A DNA stretch of 64,000 bases from Ranitomeya variabilis (Eukaryota; Chordata; Amphibia; Anura; Dendrobatidae). The position numbers were made by a program, and so were the translations under genes. Under the pieces are notes generated by a model that saw only the letters and a list, made by a program, of their open reading frames with translations, ran no database searches and had not been told where the DNA came from. Below, piece after piece: positions 56,556 through 64,000 of the stretch. Location of the stretch: positions 92,193,988 through 92,257,987 of the forward strand of contig NC_135238.1 of the NCBI RefSeq assembly GCF_051348905.1. Reading direction: 5' to 3'. The stretch's first letter is position 1. The number at the start of each line of letters is the position of its first letter.

Positions 56556-56741
56556 AATCCACTGGTTTTATGTTGTTATGCTTGATGCCATCTTCCTTCC
56601 TTTTTGGCCCCTATACAGAAGAAATTCTTAATCTCACAATTGCACTATCAGTAGAGACGCAGCCAAGGTAAATTTGAGGTTTTACGCAAGTGAAATTCCC
56701 ATTTTTAAGATAGGAAGTTTGTTTTTCAGATGATGAAAACA

Positions 56742-56815
56742 AGGCACTGCTGAGATTCGAACTCAGGATCTCCTGTTTACTAGACAGGCGCTTTAACCAA
56801 CTAAGCCACAGCACC
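56742..56815 (-). tRNA. tRNA-Thr-AGT: tRNA-Thr (AGT), unit 48
   Basis: Intact, long-form unit. Confidence 0.98.
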
Positions 56816-57262
56816 ACAAGCTGGAAAGCCTATGAAATCTAGGGAAGATGTCAGCACCAATCAAAACTTTCAAGTGGTTAACTTAGCAAGACAACATTGA
56901 GTTGAGTTTCATTCCATGCACACAGAAACGAGGAACAGGATGTAATTCTCAGTCATGAAGTCCAGCTTTAATTTGGGACTTATTTTTCTTCCAAGTTATG
57001 ACACAAAATAGGCGGATTGAAGGAATTCCACGGCAGGGCCAAAGGAGGAAAAATTAGGAATGATTGAAAAGTTGGTATTAAAACCCTGAGCACTGGTTTA
57101 TTTCCTACAGAGTTTGCCCCAATCTAACTTTAAAAAATAGACACTGTAGGAGATAATATAAGGCCACTCTGACAAAAGCTGACATAAAATCTTCAGAGAA
57201 AGCACACTGACTGGTAAAAATAATCATTACATCTTATCTCCTTAGCGCATGAGCGGCATGTA

Positions 57263-57344
57263 GACGAGGTGGCCGAGTGGTTAAGGCGATGGACTGCTAA
57301 TCCATTGTGCTCTGCATGCATGGGTTCGAATCCCATCCTCGTTG
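57263..57344 (+). tRNA. tRNA-Ser-GCT: tRNA-Ser (GCT), unit 48, U72 form
   Basis: Last U72 copy in the window, GCGGC flank. Confidence 0.97.
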
Positions 57345-57688
57345 GTTTAATCTGCTTGTTACACGTTGTATTGTTTTGATTTCTTTTCTAGCCCAAGCGG
57401 TAGATACTTCAAGCTTGAAAGTTTATCTTCCTTTTTAAGAAAGCTGCTATCAAACTTTGCAGAGTCAGAAGTGTAATTCCACTGGTTTTATCTTTTAATG
57501 CTTGATGCATCCTTTATTCTCTAAAGAAAATTATATCATCTAATTCCTTTTTAAGCACTTCGACAGCAGAGATTTTTTTCTCTCAACTGCACTATGTTAG
57601 GACTGTGGTAAAGACAGGTTTAATGTCATACAAGAACAAAAGTCCTCTTTTTTTGGCTAAAATGGCCCAAACTGAGGTGAAGAAAGAA

Positions 57689-57762
57689 AAGCACTGCTGA
57701 CATTCGAAATCAAGATTTTCTGTTTACTAAACAGGCGCTTTGACCAACTAAGCTAAAGACAA
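57689..57762 (-). pseudogene. tRNA-Thr-like pseudogene, unit 49
   Basis: Same sequence as unit 2. Confidence 0.78.
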
Positions 57763-57940
57763 AATCCACTGGTTTTATGTTTGATGCCATCTTCCTTCCT
57801 TTTTGGCCCCTATACAGAAGAAATTCTTAATCTCACAATTGCACTATCAGTAGAGACGCAGCCAAGGTAAATTTGAGGTTTTACGCAAGTGAAATTCCCA
57901 TTTTTAAGATAGGAAGTTTGTTTTTCAGATGATGAAAACA

Positions 57941-58014
57941 AGGCACTGCTGAGATTCGAACTCAGGATCTCCTGTTTACTAGACAGGCGCTTTAACCAAC
58001 TAAGCCACAGCACC
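57941..58014 (-). tRNA. tRNA-Thr-AGT: tRNA-Thr (AGT), unit 49
   Basis: Intact, short-form unit, normal T-run flank. Confidence 0.98.
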
Positions 58015-58461
58015 ACAAGCTGGAAAGCCTATGAAATCTAGGGAAGATGTCAGCACCAATCAAAACTTTCAAGTGGTTAACTTAGCAAGACAACATTGAG
58101 TTGAGTTTCATTCCATGCACACAGAAACGAGGAACAGGATGTAATTCTCAGTCATGAAGTCCAGCTTTAATTTGGGACTTATTTTTCTTCCAAGTTATGA
58201 CACAAAATAGGCGGATTGAAGGAATTCCACGGCAGGGCCAAAGGAGGAAAAATTAGGAATGATTGAAAAGTTGGTATTAAAACCCTGAGCACTGGTTTAT
58301 TTCCTACAGAGTTTGCCCCAATCTAACTTTAAAAAATAGACACTGTAGGAGATAATATAAGGCCACTCTGACAAAAGCTGACATAAAATCTTCAGAGAAA
58401 GCACACTGACTGGTAAAAATAATCATTACATCTTATCTCCTTAGCGCATGAGCGGCATGTA

Positions 58462-58543
58462 GACGAGGTGGCCGAGTGGTTAAGGCGATGGACTGCTAAT
58501 CCATTGTGCTCTGCATGCATGGGTTCGAATCCCATCCTCGTCG
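58462..58543 (+). tRNA. tRNA-Ser-GCT: tRNA-Ser (GCT), unit 49, recombinant standard/B
   Basis: Standard gene, C72. The 5' spacer is standard, but the 3' flank has the B-type CACATTGTATT: the mirror image of unit 47. Confidence 0.98.
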
Positions 58544-58887
58544 GTTTAATCTGCTTGTTACACATTGTATTGTTTTGATTTCTTTTCTAGCCCAAGCGGT
58601 AGATACTTCAAGCTTGAAAGTTTATCTTCCTTTTTAAGAAAGCTGCTATCAAACTTTGCAGAGTCAGAAGTGTAATTCCACTGGTTTTATCTTTTAATGC
58701 TTGATGCATCCTTTATTCTCTAAAGAAAATTATATCATCTAATTCCTTTTTAAGCACTTCGACAGCAGAGATTTTTTTCTCTCAACTGCACTATGTTAGG
58801 ACTGTGGTAAAGACAGGTTTAATGTCATACAAGAACAAAAGTCCTCTTTTTTTGGCTAAAATGGCCCAAACTGAGGTGAAGAAAGAA

Positions 58888-58961
58888 AAGCACTGCTGAC
58901 ATTCGAAATCAAGATTTTCTGTTTACTAAACAGGCGCTTTGACCAACTAAGCTAAAGACAA
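58888..58961 (-). pseudogene. tRNA-Thr-like pseudogene, unit 50
   Basis: Same sequence as unit 2. Confidence 0.78.
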
Positions 58962-59139
58962 AATCCACTGGTTTTATGTTTGATGCCATCTTCCTTCCTT
59001 TTTGGCCCCTATACAGAAGAAATTCTTAATCTCACAATTGCACTATCAGTAGAGACGCAGCCAAGGTAAATTTGAGGTTTTACGCAAGTGAAATTCCCAT
59101 TTTTGAGATAGGAAGTTTGTTTTTCAGATGATGAAAACA

Positions 59140-59213
59140 AGGCACTGCTGAGATTCGAACTCAGGATCTCCTGTTTACTAGACAGGCGCTTTAACCAACT
59201 AAGCCACAGCACC
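59140..59213 (-). tRNA. tRNA-Thr-AGT: tRNA-Thr (AGT), unit 50
   Basis: Intact, GAGATA flank. Confidence 0.98.
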
Positions 59214-59660
59214 ACAAGCTGGAAAGCCTATGAAATCTAGGGAAGATGTCAGCACCAATCAAAACTTTCAAGTGGTTAACTTAGCAAGACAACATTGAGT
59301 TGAGTTTCATTCCATGCACACAGAAACGAGGAACAGGATGTAATTCTCAGTCATGAAGTCCAGCTTTAATTTGGGACTTATTTTTCTTCCAAGTTATGAC
59401 ACAAAATAGGCGGATTGAAGGAATTCCACGGCAGGGCCAATGGAGGAAAAATTAGGAATGATTGAAAAGTTGGTATTAAAACCCTGAGCACTGGTTTATT
59501 TCCTACAGAGTTTGCCCCAATCTAACTTTAAAAAATAGACACTGTAGGAGATAATATAAGGCCACTCTGACAAAAGCTGACATAAAATCTTCAGAGAAAG
59601 CACACTGACTGGTAAAAATAATCATTACATCTTATCTCCTTAGCGCATGAGCGCCATGTA

Positions 59661-59742
59661 GACGAGGTGGCCGAGTGGTTAAGGCGATGGACTGCTAATC
59701 CATTGTGCTCTGCATGCATGGGTTCGAATCCCATCCTCGTCG
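59661..59742 (+). tRNA. tRNA-Ser-GCT: tRNA-Ser (GCT), unit 50, GCGCC flank
   Basis: Standard gene, C72; AATGG and GCGCC, but ACTGTAGGAG unlike units 40 and 42. Confidence 0.98.
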
Positions 59743-60086
59743 GTTTAATCTGCTTGTTACACGTTGTATTGTTTTGATTTCTTTTCTAGCCCAAGCGGTA
59801 GATACTTCAAGCTTGAAAGTTTATCTTCCTTTTTAAGAAAGCTGCTATCAAACTTTGCAGAGTCAGAAGTGTAATTCCACTGGTTTTATCTTTTAATGCT
59901 TGATGCATCCTTTATTCTCTAAAGAAAATTATATCATCTAATTCCTTTTTAAGCACTTCGACAGCAGAGATTTTTTTCTCTCAACTGCACTATGTTAGGA
60001 CTGTGGTAAAGACAGGTTTAATGTCATACAAGAACAAAAGTCCTCTTTCTTTGGCTAAAATAGCCCAAACTGAGGTGAAGAAAGAA

Positions 60087-60161
60087 AAGCACTGCTGACA
60101 TTCGAAATCAAGATTTTCTGTTTACTAAACAGGCGCTTTGACCAACTAAGCTAAAGGACAA
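60087..60161 (-). pseudogene. tRNA-Thr-like pseudogene, unit 51
   Basis: Extra G, CTTTCTTT, AAAATAGCCC; long-form unit. Confidence 0.76.
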
Positions 60162-60347
60162 AATCCACTGGTTTTATGTTGTTATGCTTGATGCCATCTT
60201 CCTTCCTTTTTGGCCCCTATACAGAAGAAATTCTTAATCTCACAATTGCACTATCAGTAGAGACGCAGCCAAGGTAAATTTGAGGTTTTACGCAAGTGAA
60301 ATTCCCATTTTTGAGATAGGAAGTTTGTTTTTCAGATGATGAAAACA

Positions 60348-60421
60348 AGGCACTGCTGAGATTCGAACTCAGGATCTCCTGTTTACTAGACAGGCGCTTT
60401 AACCAACTAAGCCACAGCACC
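60348..60421 (-). tRNA. tRNA-Thr-AGT: tRNA-Thr (AGT), unit 51
   Basis: Intact; long form combined with GAGATA flank. Confidence 0.98.
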
Positions 60422-60868
60422 ACAAGCTGGAAAGCCTATGAAATCTAGGGAAGATGTCAGCACCAATCAAAACTTTCAAGTGGTTAACTTAGCAAGACAA
60501 CATTGAGTTGAGTTTCATTCCATGCACACAGAAACGAGGAACAGGATGTAATTCTCAGTCATGAAGTCCAGCTTTAATTTGGGACTTATTTTTCTTCCAA
60601 GTTATGACACAAAATAGGCGGATTGAAGGAATTCCACGGCAGGGCCAATGGAGGAAAAATTAGGAATGATTGAAAAGTTGGTATTAAAACCCTGAGCACT
60701 GGTTTATTTCCTACAGAGTTTGCCCCAATCTAACTTTAAAAAATAGACACTGTAGGAGATAATATAAGGCCACTCTGACAAAAGCTGACATAAAATCTTC
60801 AGAGAAAGCACACTGACTGGTAAAAATAATCATTACATCTTATCTCCTTAGCGCATGAGTGCCATGTA

Positions 60869-60950
60869 GACGAGGTGGCCGAGTGGTTAAGGCGATGGAC
60901 TGCTAATCCATTGTGCTCTGCATGCATGGGTTCGAATCCCATCCTCGTCG
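60869..60950 (+). tRNA. tRNA-Ser-GCT: tRNA-Ser (GCT), unit 51, GTGCC flank
   Basis: Standard gene, C72; AATGG, GTGCC, GATTTATTTT. Confidence 0.98.
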
Positions 60951-61294
60951 GTTTAATCTGCTTGTTACACGTTGTATTGTTTTGATTTATTTTCTAGCCC
61001 AAGCGGTAGATACTTCAAGCTTGAAAGTTTATCTTCCTTTTTAAGAAAGCTGCTATCAAACTTTGCAGAGTCAGAAGTGTAATTCCACTGGTTTTATCTT
61101 TTAATGCTTGATGCATCCTTTATTCTCTAAAGAAAATTATATCATCTAATTCCTTTTTAAGCACTTCGACAGCAGAGATTTTTTTCTCTCAACTGCACTA
61201 TGTTAGGACTGTGGTAAAGACAGGTTTAATGTCATACAAGAACAAAAGTCCTCTTTCTTTGGCTAAAATGGCCCAAACTGAGGTGAAGAAAGAA

Positions 61295-61368
61295 AAGCAC
61301 TGCTGACATTCGAAATCAAGATTTTCTGTTTACTAAACAGGCGCTTTGACCAACTAAGCTAAAGACAA
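61295..61368 (-). pseudogene. tRNA-Thr-like pseudogene, unit 52
   Basis: CTTTCTTT flank but no extra G and short form: a mix of the long-form and short-form types. Confidence 0.78.
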
Positions 61369-61546
61369 AATCCACTGGTTTTATGTTTGATGCCATCTTC
61401 CTTCCTTTTTGGCCCCTATACAGAAGAAATTCTTAATCTCACAATTGCACTATCAGTAGAGACGCAGCCAAGGTAAATTTGAGGTTTTACGCAAGTGAAA
61501 TTCCCATTTTTAAGATAGGAAGTTTGTTTTTCAGATGATGAAAACA

Positions 61547-61620
61547 AGGCACTGCTGAGATTCGAACTCAGGATCTCCTGTTTACTAGACAGGCGCTTTA
61601 ACCAACTAAGCCACAGCACC
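61547..61620 (-). tRNA. tRNA-Thr-AGT: tRNA-Thr (AGT), unit 52
   Basis: Intact, AAGATA flank, short-form unit. Confidence 0.98.
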
Positions 61621-62067
61621 ACAAGCTGGAAAGCCTATGAAATCTAGGGAAGATGTCAGCACCAATCAAAACTTTCAAGTGGTTAACTTAGCAAGACAAC
61701 ATTGAGTTGAGTTTCATTCCATGCACACAGAAACGAGGAACAGGATGTAATTCTCAGTCATGAAGTCCAGCTTTAATTTGGGACTTATTTTTCTTCCAAG
61801 TTATGACACAAAATAGGCGGATTGAAGGAATTCCACGGCAGGGCCAATGGAGGAAAAATTAGGAATGATTGAAAAGTTGGTATTAAAACCCTGAGCACTG
61901 GTTTATTTCCTACAGAGTTTGCCCCAATCTAACTTTAAAAAATAGACACTGTAGGAGATAATATAAGGCCACTCTGACAAAAGCTGACATAAAATCTTCA
62001 GAGAAAGCACACTGACTGGTAAAAATAATCATTACATCTTATCTCCTTAGCGCATGAGCGCCATGTA

Positions 62068-62149
62068 GACGAGGTGGCCGAGTGGTTAAGGCGATGGACT
62101 GCTAATCCATTGTGCTCTGCATGCATGGGTTCGAATCCCATCCTCGTCG
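62068..62149 (+). tRNA. tRNA-Ser-GCT: tRNA-Ser (GCT), unit 52, GCGCC flank
   Basis: Standard gene, C72; AATGG and GCGCC. Confidence 0.98.
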
Positions 62150-62493
62150 GTTTAATCTGCTTGTTACACGTTGTATTGTTTTGATTTCTTTTCTAGCCCA
62201 AGCGGTAGATACTTCAAGCTTGAAAGTTTATCTTCCTTTTTAAGAAAGCTGCTATCAAACTTTGCAGAGTCAGAAGTGTAATTCCACTGGTTTTATCTTT
62301 TAATGCTTGATGCATCCTTTATTCTCTAAAGAAAATTATATCATCTAATTCCTTTTTAAGCACTTCGACAGCAGAGATTTTTTTCTCTCAACTGCACTAT
62401 GTTAGGACTGTGGTAAAGACAGGTTTAATGTCATACAAGAACAAAAGTCCTCTTTCTTTGGCTAAAATAGCCCAAACTGAGGTGAAGAAAGAA

Positions 62494-62568
62494 AAGCACT
62501 GCTGACATTCGAAATCAAGATTTTCTGTTTACTAAACAGGCGCTTTGACCAACTAAGCTAAAGGACAA
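62494..62568 (-). pseudogene. tRNA-Thr-like pseudogene, unit 53
   Basis: Extra G, CTTTCTTT, AAAATAGCCC; long-form unit. Confidence 0.76.
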
Positions 62569-62754
62569 AATCCACTGGTTTTATGTTGTTATGCTTGATG
62601 CCATCTTCCTTCCTTTTTGGCCCCTATACAGAAGAAATTCTTAATCTCACAATTGCACTATCAGTAGAGACGCAGCCAAGGTAAATTTGAGGTTTTACGC
62701 AAGTGAAATTCCCATTTTTGAGATAGGAAGTTTGTTTTTCAGATGATGAAAACA

Positions 62755-62828
62755 AGGCACTGCTGAGATTCGAACTCAGGATCTCCTGTTTACTAGACAG
62801 GCGCTTTAACCAACTAAGCCACAGCACC
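62755..62828 (-). tRNA. tRNA-Thr-AGT: tRNA-Thr (AGT), unit 53
   Basis: Intact; long form with GAGATA flank, as unit 51. Confidence 0.98.
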
Positions 62829-63275
62829 ACAAGCTGGAAAGCCTATGAAATCTAGGGAAGATGTCAGCACCAATCAAAACTTTCAAGTGGTTAACTTAGC
62901 AAGACAACATTGAGTTGAGTTTCATTCCATGCACACAGAAACGAGGAACAGGATGTAATTCTCAGTCATGAAGTCCAGCTTTAATTTGGGACTTATTTTT
63001 CTTCCAAGTTATGACACAAAATAGGCGGATTGAAGGAATTCCACGGCAGGGCCAATGGAGGAAAAATTAGGAATGATTGAAAAGTTGGTATTAAAACCCT
63101 GAGCACTGGTTTATTTCCTACAGAGTTTGCCCCAATCTAACTTTAAAAAATAGACACTGTAGGAGATAATATAAGGCCACTCTGACAAAAGCTGACATAA
63201 AATCTTCAGAGAAAGCACACTGACTGGTAAAAATAATCATTACATCTTATCTCCTTAGCGCATGAGTGCCATGTA

Positions 63276-63357
63276 GACGAGGTGGCCGAGTGGTTAAGGC
63301 GATGGACTGCTAATCCATTGTGCTCTGCATGCATGGGTTCGAATCCCATCCTCGTCG
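63276..63357 (+). tRNA. tRNA-Ser-GCT: tRNA-Ser (GCT), unit 53, GTGCC flank
   Basis: Standard gene, C72; AATGG, GTGCC, GATTTATTTT, as unit 51. Confidence 0.98.
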
Positions 63358-63701
63358 GTTTAATCTGCTTGTTACACGTTGTATTGTTTTGATTTATTTT
63401 CTAGCCCAAGCGGTAGATACTTCAAGCTTGAAAGTTTATCTTCCTTTTTAAGAAAGCTGCTATCAAACTTTGCAGAGTCAGAAGTGTAATTCCACTGGTT
63501 TTATCTTTTAATGCTTGATGCATCCTTTATTCTCTAAAGAAAATTATATCATCTAATTCCTTTTTAAGCACTTCGACAGCAGAGATTTTTTTCTCTCAAC
63601 TGCACTATGTTAGGACTGTGGTAAAGACAGGTTTAATGTCATACAAGAACAAAAGTCCTCTTTCTTTGGCTAAAATGGCCCAAACTGAGGTGAAGAAAGA
63701 A

Positions 63702-63775
63702 AAGCACTGCTGACATTCGAAATCAAGATTTTCTGTTTACTAAACAGGCGCTTTGACCAACTAAGCTAAAGACAA
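63702..63775 (-). pseudogene. tRNA-Thr-like pseudogene, unit 54
   Basis: CTTTCTTT flank without the extra G, short form, as unit 52. Confidence 0.78.
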
Positions 63776-63953
63776 AATCCACTGGTTTTATGTTTGATGC
63801 CATCTTCCTTCCTTTTTGGCCCCTATACAGAAGAAATTCTTAATCTCACAATTGCACTATCAGTAGAGACGCAGCCAAGGTAAATTTGAGGTTTTACGCA
63901 AGTGAAATTCCCATTTTTAAGATAGGAAGTTTGTTTTTCAGATGATGAAAACA

Positions 63954-64000
63954 AGGCACTGCTGAGATTCGAACTCAGGATCTCCTGTTTACTAGACAGG
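63954..64000 (-). tRNA. tRNA-Thr-AGT: tRNA-Thr (AGT), unit 54, cut by the window edge
   Basis: The 3' 47 nt of the gene (through the anticodon arm) are inside the window; the 5' part lies beyond base 64000. What is visible matches the other copies. Confidence 0.95.

Larger units (their letters stand above)
1..64000. repeat. Tandem tRNA-Thr/tRNA-Ser gene array, 53 full units plus a partial 54th
   Basis: The same segment of about 1.2 kb recurs head to tail across the whole window. Successive tRNA-Thr genes are 1199 or 1200 bp apart in most units, 1207-1209 bp in ten or so, and 1037 bp after unit 16. Units differ by a handful of substitutions and short indels. Recurrent variants are: an 8-bp longer form near unit position 320; a T-run interrupted by C near unit position 184; AAGATA or GAGATA upstream of tRNA-Thr; AAAGG or AATGG in the middle spacer; a three-substitution haplotype ('B') in the right spacer; GCGGC, GCGCC or GTGCC just before tRNA-Ser; and C or T at tRNA-Ser position 72. 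The array runs off both ends. Confidence 0.99.

Noticed and set aside
1-64000. CRISPR array
   Set aside because: Repeats are contiguous 1.2-kb units with tRNA genes and no variable spacers.
1-64000. tRNA-derived SINE array
   Set aside because: The tRNA genes are intact with proper terminators and have no poly-A or SINE tail, target-site duplications or dispersed insertion pattern; copies are in strict head-to-tail order.
1-64000. Bacterial or organellar tRNA operon
   Set aside because: No encoded CCA, Pol III-type T-runs and eukaryote-type tRNA-Ser and tRNA-Thr sequences; no promoters or rRNA typical of those genomes.
1-64000. The array being an artificial concatenation of one unit
   Set aside because: Units carry private substitutions (units 13, 25, 29, 35), linked haplotypes and a unique deletion, as a real array would. 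The exact copy number could still be affected by assembly.

Overview
The window is one uninterrupted piece of a tandem array. A unit of about 1.2 kb (usually 1199 bp; 1207-1208 bp in a longer form; 1037 bp in one deleted copy) repeats head to tail from the first base to the last, giving 53 whole units and the start of a 54th. Both window edges lie inside the array, so its true length is unknown. I see no protein-coding gene. The recurring ORFs of 68 and 64 codons are accidental translations of the tRNA genes.

Each unit carries three tRNA-related loci. In unit order they are: a degenerate tRNA-Thr-like pseudogene on the minus strand; an intact 74-nt tRNA-Thr with anticodon AGT on the minus strand; and, 447 bp further on, an intact 82-nt tRNA-Ser with anticodon GCT on the plus strand. 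The two intact genes are divergent. Both have internal RNA polymerase III A and B boxes, have no introns and do not encode CCA. A run of four T closes tRNA-Thr 2 nt past its end, and the first such run lies 29 nt past tRNA-Ser. The pseudogene arose from a tandem duplication of about 285 bp inside the ancestral unit. The duplicated left half now holds a tRNA-Thr without its 5' acceptor strand.

Layout: units 2 to 30 (about 1.2 to 36 kb) are almost identical apart from a few linked alleles. Unit 16 (about 18.0-19.0 kb) has lost 162 bp of spacer just upstream of tRNA-Ser. From unit 31 onward (about 36-64 kb) units are more mixed: several haplotypes alternate, nine of the ten 8-bp-longer units lie there, and a three-unit pattern of about 3.6 kb recurs. 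All tRNA-Thr copies read as identical. tRNA-Ser falls into four sequence classes: standard; U72 at the acceptor end (20 copies); C56 to U in the T loop (5 copies); and A58 to U in the T loop (2 copies). Counts were made by eye.

Organism: CCA-less genes, Pol III promoters and terminators, and tRNA sequences nearly the same as those I recall from vertebrates point to a vertebrate nuclear genome. Large tandem tRNA arrays are known in zebrafish and Xenopus, so a teleost or amphibian is my best guess, but the sequence alone does not fix the species. If transcribed, the array would deliver tRNA for AGC/AGU serine codons and ACU/ACC-type threonine codons in equal gene dose.
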